DNA of 64,000 nt from Neobacillus driksii (GCF_013409995.1 NZ_JACCBX010000004.1:248001-312000); one strand, 5' to 3'; shown: positions 50,661 to 62,238, numbered from the stretch's first letter. The notes: generated by a model not told the origin, from the letters alone. Program-made: numbers and translations.

Positions 50661-51857
50661 TTATATTTTTGCAAGGAGGAACTTATTTTTTTGACAAAAT
50701 TCATTCCTCCGTTCTTCCTTTTCCCGATTAGATTTTGGGATGAAAATACTAGTTTCGAGTTGAAAAACAGTTTCGCTTTTTCTCACGAGTATACCCAGTC
50801 TCTCAAGCTGTTGAAAATAATCCTTCACTGCATTAAATGATCTTTCACTTGGAAGTTGAGGTATATTCCTGTTGATAATCTCTTTTTTGATTAATCTCTT
50901 ATTGTAATGTTTTTCAACTTCATTTAAGTCTATTAGGTCTTTCGGCATTTTATCCTGCAAAACATCTAAGTACAAATAGGTTTGCCAAATAATTGAAGGT
51001 GTTTGAATGAATAGGGAATGGCTGACTGGTAGACCAATTTCTGGAGGAAGTAAATATATGTTGAGGTTATGCCTATAGATTTCGCGAAGAAATCGATTTA
51101 GGTCGGGACTCGGATGGAGTGACAAGTTAAATGTGAATTTCTCCATTTCCATTGACCATTTAGCAAGGCTGAAATGATTGATTATTTTGGGTGATAGAAT
51201 TTCTTCAATTCCTGTTTTTTGAATAGAATGATGGGTGATGTTTGCAAGTGCATTTTTTATTGAATAAGGATAGATCGAACTGAGGATTTTAAATTGTTTT
51301 TCTTCGGGGCAATAAGAAGGAAGTATCAAATGGTTGTCCTTTGTTTCTCTGAAAAAGAAATAATCGAAGTTCGACAAGGAAAAGACATTACTTCTTTTGG
51401 CTTTCAAATGTTTACTGCCCATGATCCAGAGAGGAATGTAATTCTGTTCGTAATATGCGGTTGTTCGCTTGATAAATATTTCTTCTGAAATCGGCGAACA
51501 CTGGTATTCCATAGCGTATTTGATTCCATCGAAGTGGAATACGATATCAGGGCGCTGATTTATTTTAGCATCATAATATTCTAATGCTACAGGGATTCCT
51601 TGTCTTTCAAGCCACTGATAAAGTTGAAGTTTTCCTTTCATATGATAAACCGTTTCACCTTCATAAAAATCCCTACACACAGTACCGCCTCGATGGGCAA
51701 AATGGTAAATTCGTTGATTCCCCAATTTAAGAGAGACCCGCTCCCCACAAGCTGGACAAAAAAACTCCTCATTGTTGCGGATAATCATCAGTGTTTCTTT
51801 CTTATATTCCGTGCCTAAGCTAAATATTGTTCCTGATTTCGTTTGTGCCGTCAGCAA
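50661..51857 (-). CDS. coiA: Competence protein CoiA
   Basis: The 398-residue protein is needed for transformation in competent relatives. It has an N-terminal zinc-ribbon-like module (Cys34, Cys37, His52, His55, Cys61 in FFCPACGERVSLKLGNQRIYHFAH and GGTVC). A restriction-nuclease-like core follows (VYHMKGKLQLYQWLERQ, RPDIVFHFDGIKYAMEYQCSPIS), then an extended C-terminal region. It starts at TTG 51857 behind GGAGG. Location near mecA agrees with B. subtilis. Confidence 0.9.
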   Translation of the reverse strand: MLTAQTKSGTIFSLGTEYKKETLMIIRNNEEFFCPACGERVSLKLGNQRIYHFAHRGGTVCRDFYEGETVYHMKGKLQLYQWLERQGIPVALEYYDAKINQRPDIVFHFDGIKYAMEYQCSPISEEIFIKRTTAYYEQNYIPLWIMGSKHLKAKRSNVFSLSNFDYFFFRETKDNHLILPSYCPEEKQFKILSSIYPYSIKNALANITHHSIQKTGIEEILSPKIINHFSLAKWSMEMEKFTFNLSLHPSPDLNRFLREIYRHNLNIYLLPPEIGLPVSHSLFIQTPSIIWQTYLYLDVLQDKMPKDLIDLNEVEKHYNKRLIKKEIINRNIPQLPSERSFNAVKDYFQQLERLGILVRKSETVFQLETSIFIPKSNREKEERRNEFCQKNKFLLAKI

Positions 51858-51956
51858 TGGTTCTCTACCTCCTTTTATTTCTAAATTTCGTGTTTCCTTA
51901 TAGAAAATCCTTTTTTATATAAAAAGAAAACCCGCCATTATGACGAGTTTGTGAAC

Positions 51957-53474
51957 TTAAAGCAACGGTGATAGTAACCTTGCAGTAGACTCAATTAACC
52001 GTAAGCCAATATGTCTTTTCCTAAAAGAGGTTAAATCAAGCTGTTTCGCATATTCAAGATCATTAATATACTCCGCTACTAGTTTTTGAGTACTTTTGGT
52101 TCGAAATAAAAAGGCATTTACCTCAAAATTTAAATGAAAACTACGCATATCCATATTTGAGGTTCCAATAGAAGCAAGCTCATGGTCGACAATTACAATT
52201 TTACTATGCATAAACCCCCGTTCATATTCATAGACCTTTACACCAGCTTCCAAAAGCTCAGGGAAATAAGATCTTGAAGCATGAAACACAATTCTTTTAT
52301 CAGGGCGGTTAGGAACAAGTAATCTTACATCTATGCCACTAAGTGCTGCCACTTTTAACGCTGAAAAGATATCTTCATCAGGGATAAAGTATGGTGAGGC
52401 TATCCAAACAGATACCTTTGCCGACGTAATCATCGAGAAAAAGATATTCTTAATAACACTCCATTCATTGTCGGGACCGCCGGCGATTAATTGAACGCCT
52501 CCATGATTTTTCTCATCGATCTGCGGTGACAAATATTCGGCTGTTAAAAAGCTGTGGTTCGTCATGTAATACCAATCTTGTAAAAAGATTAACTGCAGCG
52601 ACCTTACAGCTTCTCCTCGTAACATTAAGTGGGTGTCACGCCAAAAGCCATATGTATCATTTCTTCCTAAGTATTCATCTCCAATATTTAGCCCGCCTAC
52701 AAATCCAATCATCCCATCAATAACAATTATTTTCCGGTGGTTTCTGAAATTAAATTTATTATTTAAAAATGGCAGCTTAACAGGGCCGAAACATACTGTT
52801 TCTATTCCAGCGTTTTTCAGGTCATCAATATACTTTTTAGATAATTTCCAAGAACCTACTGCGTCATATAAAAAGCGGACTTTAACCCCTTGTGCAGCCT
52901 GATTAATTAAAATCTCTTTAATTTCTTGTCCAATCCTGTCATCCCGGACAATGTAATATTCAATATGGATATGATGCCTGGCTTTATTCAATTGCTCAAG
53001 AATGTGATGAAAGGTTTCCTCCCCGTTTGTTAGCACCTTCGTAGCTGTATCAAAGGAAATCGGACTGTTACCCAATTTTTGCGCCAAAGTAAATAGTCTT
53101 GCCTGGTGTTCGGCCATCAATCCAAGTTTTTCTTCACTGCGCGGGTCATTTTCACCCTCCACTGTCAAAAATGCTTGTTTATCAAGAAAGTATTTCTTCC
53201 GATACATTTTCTCCTTACGATAATTCCTTCCGAAAAGCAAATAAAAAAAGAAACCCACTAATGGAAAGCTCCCTAATACAACCAACCAAGTTATCGTTTG
53301 GGTCGGGTGTCGATTCTCTAAAAAAATAACGAAGCCAATAAAAATAACAGATAACGTTATTAAAAGGCTCAGAAAACCAAATATTCCACCCTGTAAATAT
53401 TCCCTAAAGAAAAACATAAGCATGGATAGAACCAGTAAAAACAATACAACCCTTACTGTGTTTTTCAGTCTCAT
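51957..53474 (-). CDS. cls: Cardiolipin synthase
   Basis: The 505-residue membrane enzyme has two N-terminal helices (VVLFLLVLSMLMFFF and FLSLLITLSVIFIGFVIFL) and two HKD phospholipase-D motifs (NFRNHRKIIVIDGMIGFVGGLN and FMHSKIVIVDHELASIGTSNMD). It condenses two phosphatidylglycerols into cardiolipin. The start ATG 53474 is close to a GAGGG site; TTG 53483 is a less likely alternative. It sits between coiA and mecA. Confidence 0.94.
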   Translation of the reverse strand: MRLKNTVRVVLFLLVLSMLMFFFREYLQGGIFGFLSLLITLSVIFIGFVIFLENRHPTQTITWLVVLGSFPLVGFFFYLLFGRNYRKEKMYRKKYFLDKQAFLTVEGENDPRSEEKLGLMAEHQARLFTLAQKLGNSPISFDTATKVLTNGEETFHHILEQLNKARHHIHIEYYIVRDDRIGQEIKEILINQAAQGVKVRFLYDAVGSWKLSKKYIDDLKNAGIETVCFGPVKLPFLNNKFNFRNHRKIIVIDGMIGFVGGLNIGDEYLGRNDTYGFWRDTHLMLRGEAVRSLQLIFLQDWYYMTNHSFLTAEYLSPQIDEKNHGGVQLIAGGPDNEWSVIKNIFFSMITSAKVSVWIASPYFIPDEDIFSALKVAALSGIDVRLLVPNRPDKRIVFHASRSYFPELLEAGVKVYEYERGFMHSKIVIVDHELASIGTSNMDMRSFHLNFEVNAFLFRTKSTQKLVAEYINDLEYAKQLDLTSFRKRHIGLRLIESTARLLSPLL

Positions 53475-53539
53475 CACCCTCAAAGAGAAATTAAACCCTA
53501 TGTAAAAAATACCGATTTCAATAATCGAAATCGGTACGT

Positions 53540-54211
53540 TTATTTAAAATGTTTTCTTATTTCAGCAAAAACATTCTCAGAAATAATCTTTTTACCATAT
53601 TCCTGAATTCGATGGATGGTTAATTGAGTTTCATATCCATATTCGAGCAGGATACTTAGAATATCATCGATTTCGTCCTCTTCAAACAAATCTTCAGGAA
53701 ACTCAGTAAATAAATAATATTTATTATTATAGTTGTACAACACTGTGATTAAATCATCAAGTCCGCCCCGATTTGACAACATAATAACATCTTCAAAATC
53801 TTTGAAGGCAATTAAAAATTCTAAAGACTCTTCTTCAAGTAAAAGGTCATCATCATCACGGTGGTCAGGATTAAAATGGTGATCCAAGATATCTTCAATA
53901 TTGCCATCAACAGGTAGATCTTTTAATTTTTCATTTGGTATTGGCAGCTCAAACTTTTGTCCATCCTTTGATACCTGTGCTTTGGTTACAAGAATTTCTA
54001 ACCCTTTCTCTAACGCCTGCACTTGAATCCACAGCGGACCTTCGACAACGAACTCTTCCTCTTGATGAACTTCATCCATCATTTCCCAGAAAAGCTCCTC
54101 ACTTCGCTCCCGATTGTACCAAATTTCTTCGCGATCAAAACCACGTTCTTCTATATCACCATAAGAGATGTAAAACTTTACTGTATTCTCATTAATTCGT
54201 TCGATTTCCAT
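53540..54211 (-). CDS. mecA: Adaptor protein MecA
   Basis: The 223-residue adaptor has the N-terminal substrate-binding domain MEIERINENTVKFYISYGDIEERGFDREEIWYNRERSEELFWEMMDEV, an acidic linker, and the C-terminal ClpC-binding domain (FLIAFKDFEDVIMLS...YNNKYYLFTEFPEDLF). MecA delivers ComK and other proteins to ClpCP. Start behind GGGAGAGG; the longer open frame has no site. It is monocistronic. Confidence 0.95.
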   Translation of the reverse strand: MEIERINENTVKFYISYGDIEERGFDREEIWYNRERSEELFWEMMDEVHQEEEFVVEGPLWIQVQALEKGLEILVTKAQVSKDGQKFELPIPNEKLKDLPVDGNIEDILDHHFNPDHRDDDDLLLEEESLEFLIAFKDFEDVIMLSNRGGLDDLITVLYNYNNKYYLFTEFPEDLFEEDEIDDILSILLEYGYETQLTIHRIQEYGKKIISENVFAEIRKHFK

Positions 54212-54472
54212 CGTTACCTCTCCCTTCCGTTTCCTTATTGAAGGGACAAAATACCCCCAGCAGACAATGCTTTTCAGCAATTACCTTAGTAGAAAGGATC
54301 AATTATTGTAATGTAAAAAAGAATATAATCCTTGTACTTTCATTTTATGACAAAAGTGTTAAATTGGGAAATAAATTTACCTGTAATTGCAAAAACCATT
54401 AATTTGCCTATTAATTAGATATTCCTTACATTGTAACAAAATGACAGCGAAATCTCAAACCAAAAGAGGTGC

Positions 54473-54499
54473 AAAAAAAGCCTTCAGTTTGAAGGCTTT
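54473..54499 (-). terminator. Terminator of spx
   Basis: AAAGCCTTCA / TGAAGGCTTT stem, with a run of seven T on the minus strand. Confidence 0.85.
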
Positions 54500-54510
54500 G
54501 TCTTATTAGT

Positions 54511-54906
54511 TTAATTTACCATACGCTGAGCTTCTCTTAATTGGAAGGTACGAACTCTTCTCGGTAGAAATCTCCGAATTTCGTCTTCGTTATATCCAAC
54601 CTGCAGTCGCTTTTCATCGATAATAATTGGCCGGCGTAATAATCCAGGATTTGCTTTAATTAATTCAAATAAATCCTGCAGCGGCATAGTATCCAAATTA
54701 ACATCTAATTTTTGAAAAGTCTTTGATCTTGTCGAGATAATCTCATCTGTACCATCCTCAGTCATACGGAGAATTTCTTTAATTTCTTCGATTGATAATG
54801 GCTCAGAAAAAATATTTCGTTCAGTATATGGAATTTCATGTTCTTCTAACCATGATTTTGCTTTCCGGCATGATGTACAACTTGGTGAAGTGTATAATGT
54901 TACCAT
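54511..54906 (-). CDS. spx: Transcriptional regulator Spx
   Basis: The 131-residue ArsC-like protein has the redox switch Cys10-Thr-Ser-Cys13 ([17 protein letters not shown]), [15 protein letters not shown], and [28 protein letters not shown]. Spx binds the RNA polymerase alpha subunit and reprograms transcription during disulfide stress; SpxH and ClpXP destroy it otherwise. The start is ATG 54906 behind GGAG, giving exactly the B. subtilis length. A PerR-box-like sequence lies upstream. Confidence 0.96.
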   Translation of the reverse strand: MVTLYTSPSCTSCRKAKSWLEEHEIPYTERNIFSEPLSIEEIKEILRMTEDGTDEIISTRSKTFQKLDVNLDTMPLQDLFELIKANPGLLRRPIIIDEKRLQVGYNEDEIRRFLPRRVRTFQLREAQRMVN

Positions 54907-55319
54907 TCGTCTCCACACTCCTCTTTTAATTACTATCCAATTCTATAGTAAATCTATCAAAAATTATGTTTCTTGATTAAAATTATTATAAATAAGTAAT
55001 TTATATCATTAATTATACACCACTGTTTCTAAAAAAGGTATCCCTTTTTCAAAATTTATTGAATGTCAAACTATTAGCCTATTTTTTCTTTTCATTATAT
55101 TAGACGAATAACAATCGAAAAAGTTTCATCCTTTATATACCCGGAGAATTCTCAATTAAACCTCATTCAGTGAAAACGCATTCATTTTTTTGTGCACATT
55201 TAATCTTTTTATTGCTTTACCTCTTTCAATACTTCTCAAGTTCTTTTAAAATATAAATAAGGGGAAATAAACAATACAAACAGTTGATTATAACTTTTAC
55301 TGGATATGGAGGGATTTTC
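54907..55319. other. Long AT-rich divergent intergenic region
   Basis: These 413 bases between spx and a small membrane gene hold no reading frame with a good ribosome site. I assume several promoters. The only distinct element I can identify is a PerR-like box at 54977-54991. Confidence 0.5.
54977..54991. promoter_or_regulatory. PerR-box-like operator upstream of spx
   Basis: The 15 bases match the PerR consensus TTATAATNATTATAA at all positions but the fourth. In B. subtilis one spx promoter is repressed by PerR, so the site is plausible. The region is AT-rich, which raises the chance of accidental matches. Confidence 0.5.
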
Positions 55320-55505
55320 ATGGCTGGCTACATAGCTGATTTATCTATGGTTGCCATATTAATTATTGGAATTACTGCATTTATGGGTGTAATGACAAAC
55401 GGTTTCGGAGAAAAGGTTTTCGGAGGAAAAAAACGCTCAGAATTCGTTGACCAAAGCGCAAGATTCCAAACAGGCTGGAAAAGCATTGGCGGGAAGAAGA
55501 AGTAA
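55320..55505 (+). CDS. Small single-helix membrane protein
   Basis: The 61-residue protein has a membrane helix (LSMVAILIIGITAFMGVM) followed by a basic tail NGFGEKVFGGKKRSEFVDQSARFQTGWKSIGGKKK. I do not know the family. ATG 55320 is 7 nt behind GGAGG. It lies between spx and the trpS leader, where B. subtilis has the opp operon. Confidence 0.6.
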   Translation: MAGYIADLSMVAILIIGITAFMGVMTNGFGEKVFGGKKRSEFVDQSARFQTGWKSIGGKKK

Positions 55506-55570
55506 TTCTTCGCTGACTTGATTCCCAATTTACATTTAATTATAATAAGAATAAATCAATTATTAGCTTA

Positions 55571-56856
<1,286 letters not shown>

Positions 56857-56857
<1 letters not shown>

Positions 56858-56905
56858 AAAAAAGCTGGTCATGAAAGATTTTTTATCTTTCTGACCAGCT
56901 TTTTT
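56857..56905. terminator. Bidirectional terminator between trpS and yjbA
   Basis: Two adjoining perfect stems (AAAAAAGCTGGTCA / TGACCAGCTTTTTT and GAAAGAT / ATCTTTC) give a long hairpin with A and T tracts on both sides. Confidence 0.85.
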
Positions 56906-57650
56906 AATTTACTTTCGGTCCGTGCTCCATTTCCCATAGCTTTTCAAAAAATGGCTGACCTTTTATTAGATTCTCACAAAATGTTTCATGCCGTTTAGAC
57001 CAGCCGTATTTCGTTTCCTCAAACAGCTGCTCCCAAGCTTTCTCAAAATTCAATTCCTGAATCGCCGAGTATCGCTCTGGACACCATTCTGTGAACCAAT
57101 AACGCACTTCTGCTTCATTCTTAGATGTATGTAATTGATCAAGGGCCATAAACAACAACTGTTTTAGCTGACGCTCTTTTCTTGTTAACCCTGTCATTAA
57201 TTCAGGCTCAGGTGATAAAATATGAAAATCCTTATCCACTGAATTCTGTTGAAAATGATATTTTTTTGCATCGTGATTGGCAATCATTTCGTAGACAAGC
57301 TGTTCCTGTCTCGGTATGAGCCTGCTCTTTCTAATGGGTATTGAATATCCAATTGTATCAACTGCTAATATACCAACCCCATCTGTAACCACAAAGCAAT
57401 ACTCAAGCTGCACTCTTTCATGGTTTTTTCTTAAATATGCCTTTTGGAAAATATCATCTAGAAGCTGTTGAGGTAATTCTGAAAGATCGTTCTCAATATA
57501 ATTAAAGAGAATCGGTTCTACTTTTAACAGAGGAGCTTGGTCTAACAGCTCTACACCGTCATCTTTGCGCCATTCATGAAAGTGGCACACATTATATCCG
57601 TTTTCTTCACCTTCAAACCAATTTACCCAAACATCATGAAGATACAACAT
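56904..57650 (-). CDS. yjbA: UPF0736 protein YjbA
   Basis: The 248-residue protein starts [44 protein letters not shown], typical for the YjbA/UPF0736 family, and has the right length and place next to trpS. It is soluble and rich in aromatic residues; I see no catalytic motif. Function is unknown. Start is ATG 57650 behind GAGGGG. Confidence 0.85.
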   Translation of the reverse strand: MLYLHDVWVNWFEGEENGYNVCHFHEWRKDDGVELLDQAPLLKVEPILFNYIENDLSELPQQLLDDIFQKAYLRKNHERVQLEYCFVVTDGVGILAVDTIGYSIPIRKSRLIPRQEQLVYEMIANHDAKKYHFQQNSVDKDFHILSPEPELMTGLTRKERQLKQLLFMALDQLHTSKNEAEVRYWFTEWCPERYSAIQELNFEKAWEQLFEETKYGWSKRHETFCENLIKGQPFFEKLWEMEHGPKVN

Positions 57651-57747
57651 TGTACAACCCCTCACTTCAAGAAACTGTTTGTCAATCAGTATGGGCAGAC
57701 ATAAGTTAATTTATTCCTTAAGAACCAAATACTCTTTGCCTGGTGAA

Positions 57748-57780
57748 CAAAAAAAAGCCTATTTTTTTCGGCCTTTTTTT
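57748..57780 (-). terminator. Terminator overlapping the yjaZ stop codon
   Basis: A GGCC/GGC stem flanked by long A/T tracts overlaps the last codons (KKGRKK) and stop of the upstream gene on the minus strand. Confidence 0.65.
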
Positions 57781-58568
57781 GTATAGTTACGTTCAGTTTG
57801 TAAATACGTCTTTGCAGGAAGTGTAAAGGAAAGTTTTGTAGAATAATGATTCTGGCGATAATAATCTTCAACAATTTTAAAGCCAGCAGCATATCCAAGT
57901 AACTTTGGAATTCTTCCTGCTCCATACAACAGGTCATCATGTTTCCTCTCATTCTTTTTTATGTTTAAGTTCCCTTCTAAAAATTTTCCCCAATAATCAT
58001 CAAGTTCTGCTCCTGAATACATCCTACACCAATCCGCTAAATAGTTTCTCCCACAATGAACTAAAACAGAGTATTCTGCGAGCCCTTCAATAATAATTGA
58101 ATCCAGTAATGTATAATCACTAAATTTTTTAGTTTCTTTATTTAACCTGCAAATGTGGTGGTATTCATGTACAAATAGTGCCTCTAACTCTGGTGAAGTT
58201 ATTTTGTCGGAAAGAAATAAAAACATTTTATCTGGATAGGAAACCCCACCCTTTAATTTATCTTCTTGTCTAAAAAAAAGGCTTCTATTTTGTTCAATTG
58301 GAAACAGGTAGATTGGTACATCTGGTCCTCCCCATTTCTTTTTATATTCCTGAAAAATATCTTCCACTTCTTCCCAAATCATGTTTTCCTTCATCGAATT
58401 AAAAATTTCCTCGGTCCTCCGAGAGGCTCTGTACATCCCGAAATTAGTCAATTGATTATAGACTTTTGAAGGACTTTGCCCATTGAAAACAGGGAGCAGT
58501 TTTTCACATATTTTTATTGGACGGTCAAACTCCTCCTCTAGCCACTTATCCGTTCGAATGATGCCCAT
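57759..58568 (-). CDS. yjaZ: DUF2268 zinc-protease-like protein YjaZ
   Basis: The 269-residue protein carries an HEXXH metalloprotease motif (FVHEYHHICRL), with a following acidic region (IIEGLAEY, probably the third ligand Glu), and the DUF2268 context. Cleavage targets are unknown. Start MGIIRTDK follows GGAGTGAGG; an ATG 18 nt earlier is less likely. The very basic tail TKKGRKK coincides with the terminator. Order fabH, fabF, yjaZ, yjbA matches B. subtilis. Confidence 0.83.
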   Translation of the reverse strand: MGIIRTDKWLEEEFDRPIKICEKLLPVFNGQSPSKVYNQLTNFGMYRASRRTEEIFNSMKENMIWEEVEDIFQEYKKKWGGPDVPIYLFPIEQNRSLFFRQEDKLKGGVSYPDKMFLFLSDKITSPELEALFVHEYHHICRLNKETKKFSDYTLLDSIIIEGLAEYSVLVHCGRNYLADWCRMYSGAELDDYWGKFLEGNLNIKKNERKHDDLLYGAGRIPKLLGYAAGFKIVEDYYRQNHYSTKLSFTLPAKTYLQTERNYTKKGRKK

Positions 58569-58646
58569 TTCCTCACTCCATACCATTCTTTTTTTTACAT
58601 TTTATGAATGATATGAAAAGTGGTTCGGGGTGGTTGTCCTATAAAT

Positions 58647-58683
58647 ACAAAAAAGCCGACCAGGAATGTTCCTGGTCAAGCTG
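58647..58683 (-). terminator. Terminator of fabF
   Basis: GACCAGGAA / TTCCTGGTC perfect 9-bp stem with a 2-nt loop, extended by AGC/GCT, then TTTTTTG on the minus strand. Confidence 0.85.
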
Positions 58684-58684
58684 C

Positions 58685-59926
58685 TTATTTTTCATATTTT
58701 TTGAAGACGATTGTTGCATTGTGGCCGCCAAAGCCTAAAGAATTACTCATTGCTGCTTTAATTTCTTTTTGACGCGCCTTATTTGGTACATAATCTAAAT
58801 CACATTCTGGGTCTGCCGTTACATAATTAATGGTTGGTGGCAGGATGCTGTCTTTCATCGCAAGTACCGTAAAGATTGCCTCAACACCGCCTGCTGCTCC
58901 AAGAAGATGACCAGTCATTGATTTAGTTGAACTGATTGCCAGCTTGTATGCATGAACCCCAAAAACTTCTTTCACTGCCAACGTCTCAAATTTATCATTA
59001 TACTCTGTACTAGTTCCATGAGCATTGATATAATCAATCTCTTCAATATTTAGTCCCGCGTCGTTAATGGCCATGTTCATCGCGCGCGCTCCGCCTTCAC
59101 CACCAGGGGCTGGTGCTGTTATATGATACGCATCCCCTGTTGCGCCATAGCCAACAATCTCCGCATATATTTTCGCACCGCGTGCTAATGCATGCTCTAA
59201 TTCTTCGAGAACAATAATACCCGCACCCTCACCGATAACGAAGCCATCACGATTTTTATCAAATGGTCTGCTAGCACTCGCAGGATCTGGATTTGTCGAT
59301 AGAGCTGTATTCGCACAGAAGCCAGCAACCGACATTTTTGTAATCGGTGCTTCTGCTCCACCTGTAATCATCGCGTCAGCATCACCACGCTGAATGACTT
59401 TAAAGGCGTCTCCGATTGAGTTCGTTCCTGTTGCACATGCCGTTACGGTACAAGAATTAAATCCTTTTGCACCTAGTCTAATCGAGACTTGACCAGTTGC
59501 CATATCAGGAATCAGCATTGGTACAAAGAATGGACTTACTCTCTTATAACCTCTTTTTTGAAATATTTCATATTGTTCTTCAAAAGTTTCCATTCCGCCA
59601 ATACCGGAACCAATCCAGACTCCAATACGGTCTGCATTTTCATCTGTAATTGTTAACTTTGCATCTTCAACAGCCATTAATGCTGAAGCGACCGCATACT
59701 GAGTAAAACGGTCCATCTTTCTCGCATCTTTTCTATCCATAATGGATTCAGGATTAAAGTCATTAATCTGTGCGGCAACTTTTGCAGGATACTCTTCCGC
59801 ATTCACTCGTGTTAGAGGACCGATCCCAGATTTCCCTTCAATAATCCCTTTCCATGTTGTTTCAACATCTAATCCAAGCGGGGTAACCGCTCCTAAACCT
59901 GTAACCACAACCCTGCGCTTATCCAT
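58685..59926 (-). CDS. fabF: Beta-ketoacyl-ACP synthase II
   Basis: The 413-residue condensing enzyme extends acyl-ACP chains. The active-site triad is in [15 protein letters not shown] (Cys), [16 protein letters not shown] (His) and [13 protein letters not shown] (His). The start [12 protein letters not shown] follows AAAGGAG at 9 nt; an ATG three codons earlier is too close. It is 49 nt downstream of fabH in one operon. Confidence 0.96.
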   Translation of the reverse strand: MDKRRVVVTGLGAVTPLGLDVETTWKGIIEGKSGIGPLTRVNAEEYPAKVAAQINDFNPESIMDRKDARKMDRFTQYAVASALMAVEDAKLTITDENADRIGVWIGSGIGGMETFEEQYEIFQKRGYKRVSPFFVPMLIPDMATGQVSIRLGAKGFNSCTVTACATGTNSIGDAFKVIQRGDADAMITGGAEAPITKMSVAGFCANTALSTNPDPASASRPFDKNRDGFVIGEGAGIIVLEELEHALARGAKIYAEIVGYGATGDAYHITAPAPGGEGGARAMNMAINDAGLNIEEIDYINAHGTSTEYNDKFETLAVKEVFGVHAYKLAISSTKSMTGHLLGAAGGVEAIFTVLAMKDSILPPTINYVTADPECDLDYVPNKARQKEIKAAMSNSLGFGGHNATIVFKKYEK

Positions 59927-59975
59927 ATAAGACATCTCCTTTAATACACTTCATTGTATATATAACTAATTCCCT

Positions 59976-60908
59976 TTATTTACCCCATCTAATCGCAATG
60001 GCGCCCCACGTTAATCCGCCGCCAAAACCTACCATAACAATAAGATCATCGTCTTTTATTTTTCCAGCCTCTATCTCCTCAACAATTGAAATCGGTATAG
60101 ATGCCGCTGAAGTGTTTCCGTATTTATGAACGGTCTTAGACATTTTTTCTACAGGAAGCTCAAGCCTTTGTCTAGAAGCCTCCATAATACGGATATTCGC
60201 TTGATGAGGTATTAGGAAATCTACATCTTCTTTTGTGAGCCCAGCTTTTTCGAGTACATTAATACAGCTTTCACCCATCTGGCGAACTGCAAATTTAAAG
60301 ACTTCCCGTCCATTCATGATAATATACTCATCTTGATATAAATGCTTAGCACCCGTTCCATCTGCACCCAATTCAAACGAAAGAATTCCTCTACCTTCAG
60401 AAACCTCTCCAACGATAACGGCACCAGCACCGTCTCCAAATAGTACAGCAGTGTTCCGATCATTCCAGTCGGTTATCTTGGAAAGTTTTTCAACCCCCAC
60501 TACTAGAACATGCTTATAAGCTCCTGATTCTACAAACTGCTTTCCGGTAATAATACCGTACATAAAACCTGCACAGGCGGCACTAACATCCATTGCTGCT
60601 GCTTTTTTAGCACCTAAACGTTCTTGAAGCATACAAGCAACAGATGGGAATGGCTGATCTGGTGTTACAGTGGCAACCAAAATTAAATCGATATCCTCAG
60701 GTGTGATTCCGGCATCTTGTATCGCTTTTTGAGCAGCAGCAAACCCCATATCAGAGGTGTTAGTGTTATCATCTGCGATACGGCGTTCTTCAATGCCTGT
60801 TCGTGTTCGAATCCATTCATCTGATGTATCCATTATTTTTTCTAAGTCTGCATTCGTAACAATCTTTTCTGGCAAATACCTTCCAATTCCAACAATTCCA
60901 GCGTTCAA
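59976..60908 (-). CDS. fabH: Beta-ketoacyl-ACP synthase III
   Basis: The 310-residue FabH starts fatty acid synthesis by joining an acyl-CoA primer to malonyl-ACP. It contains Cys112 ([12 protein letters not shown]), the [11 protein letters not shown] histidine and [10 protein letters not shown] asparagine of the Cys-His-Asn triad. It begins at TTG 60908, 8 nt behind AGGGGATG. The FapR-type operator upstream and the fabH-fabF order fit B. subtilis fabHA. Confidence 0.95.
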   Translation of the reverse strand: MNAGIVGIGRYLPEKIVTNADLEKIMDTSDEWIRTRTGIEERRIADDNTNTSDMGFAAAQKAIQDAGITPEDIDLILVATVTPDQPFPSVACMLQERLGAKKAAAMDVSAACAGFMYGIITGKQFVESGAYKHVLVVGVEKLSKITDWNDRNTAVLFGDGAGAVIVGEVSEGRGILSFELGADGTGAKHLYQDEYIIMNGREVFKFAVRQMGESCINVLEKAGLTKEDVDFLIPHQANIRIMEASRQRLELPVEKMSKTVHKYGNTSAASIPISIVEEIEAGKIKDDDLIVMVGFGGGLTWGAIAIRWGK

Positions 60909-60947
60909 GGAATCATCCCCTTATATAAATAAAATTTATTATCAATT

Positions 60948-60966
60948 ATTATGACTTGGTACTAAT
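60948..60966. promoter_or_regulatory. FapR-type operator upstream of fabH
   Basis: ATTATGAC-TTG-GTACTAAT shares the right half and spacer with the perfect operator before fabI; the left half has two mismatches. It lies about 40 bp upstream of the fabH start. Confidence 0.7.
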
Positions 60967-61089
60967 TTTATCAAACAAAAGTATAATTAAGCAACATTTA
61001 AATCAACGATCCCCCGCTTATGTCCATACCATTTGTTCATAAACTTCATAATCTAAAGGAGAATCATACTATAAGGAGGGGGCAGAAAG

Positions 61090-61314
61090 ATGGGAAAAGA
61101 AAGACAGGATGATCGCTTTTCAAGAATGATGTTTGGCGATAGAAGAGAGAGCATAGGGAGCAAACATCATAATCAAACTCAGTTCAATCCAACTTCACTT
61201 GATATTGAATCAATATTAGACAACATAAACAAATTAAGGGATTCCTCCCAGAATCTAAAACCATTACTTCAAATGGTTTATCCCTTTGTAGAAGGTTTTA
61301 TAAAGAAAAAATAA
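61090..61314 (+). CDS. Small conserved protein of unknown function
   Basis: The 74-residue soluble protein has a basic N-terminus (MGKERQDDRFSRMMFGDRRESIGSKHH) and a helical C-terminus (LDIESILDNINKLRDSSQNLKPLLQMVYPFVEGFIKKK). I recognise no named family. Its orientation and place next to fabH recall B. subtilis yjzB, but sequence identity is not established. ATG 61090 follows AAGGAGGGGG. A terminator follows immediately. Confidence 0.7.
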   Translation: MGKERQDDRFSRMMFGDRRESIGSKHHNQTQFNPTSLDIESILDNINKLRDSSQNLKPLLQMVYPFVEGFIKKK

Positions 61315-61336
61315 GCTGCCATTTTGGCAGCTTTTT
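61313..61336. terminator. Bidirectional terminator
   Basis: AAGCTGCC / GGCAGCTT perfect stem with T-runs both ways, between convergent genes. Confidence 0.85.
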
Positions 61337-61341
61337 TACTA

Positions 61342-62154
61342 TTATTCACTATATAATCGATTCGCATGTTCTACTTGCTTAGTCAAGCCAACAGTTATTG
61401 GTACAGTGCTATTAACAATGATCTTAGTTAAACCCTCTTCCCTTATTTGTAAAATGGGGTTTGATTCTTGTTCGTTTATCCCAAGAAATGCTGCACATTT
61501 CTCCCATTGATTACTCTTCCCGCTATGGAGCAGGTATCTTCCAGGCTTTTGGTTTTCGATAATTTCTAGTATAAATTGGGCAGTATCCTGAACAAACAGG
61601 GCGTCGCCAGTCTCCTCCCGTAGTCCCTTATATGGTTTTCCTCTATTCCTTTCATTTAAAATAGAAGATTGAAACATAAAGGTATCAGGCTGCCAGGGTC
61701 CATAAATTGTTGGTAAATAGAGTAAATGAATATTTTTATTCCAAGCATATGTCCTTTTTATGAAATCTTGAATAATTACTTCAGGCTTTGAATCAATTAC
61801 CTCATTTAACAATTGGCTTGGTACTAAAATAGCCACTTTTTCCCACTGGTTCTTTCTTATTAAATTGAATAACATATCTTCGTTTAGCAGGTATTCTTCC
61901 TTATATCGCATATAAATGTCGTAAACAGAAAGTACAATCGTCTCGTTTTTGTTTTTATCTTTAGTAATATCCCCAAATGAAACCTCAGTAAAGTTAGCAT
62001 TTCGACCAATCTCTAATCGTTTTTCAATGATCATATCCTCATCTTCTTCTGATTCGATTTGTACTCCCCTGACCTCAATCCCTTTATCAAGTAATGCTTT
62101 GCATACATGAAAATTCACAAAGTCAAATACTCCAACCATTACGACCTTGTCCAT
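61342..62154 (-). CDS. NAD(P)-binding extended-SDR-like protein (YjaV position)
   Basis: The 270-residue Rossmann-fold protein starts KVVMVGVFDFVNFHVCKALLDKGIEVRGVQIE. It later shows VAILVPSQL, LLYLPTIYGPWQPDTFMFQSSILNERNRGKPYKG and FVQDTAQFILEIIE, the layout of extended-SDR epimerases. The usual glycine-rich GxxGxxG is degraded to GVFDFVN and no YxxxK is visible, so enzyme activity is doubtful. Position corresponds to B. subtilis yjaV. The start is at GGAGGAAGG-ATG. Confidence 0.65.
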   Translation of the reverse strand: MDKVVMVGVFDFVNFHVCKALLDKGIEVRGVQIESEEDEDMIIEKRLEIGRNANFTEVSFGDITKDKNKNETIVLSVYDIYMRYKEEYLLNEDMLFNLIRKNQWEKVAILVPSQLLNEVIDSKPEVIIQDFIKRTYAWNKNIHLLYLPTIYGPWQPDTFMFQSSILNERNRGKPYKGLREETGDALFVQDTAQFILEIIENQKPGRYLLHSGKSNQWEKCAAFLGINEQESNPILQIREEGLTKIIVNSTVPITVGLTKQVEHANRLYSE

Positions 62155-62238
62155 TACTAATCCTTCCTCCCCAAACTTCATTAGTGAATCCTATGCGGTA
62201 TATGGGTGAATTATATCTATCTTCAGGGAGGCTGGTGT

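Noticed and set aside
57686-57952. 88-codon minus-strand frame at the end of yjaZ
   Set aside because: It overlaps the DUF2268 gene in another frame and its terminator, with no ribosome site.
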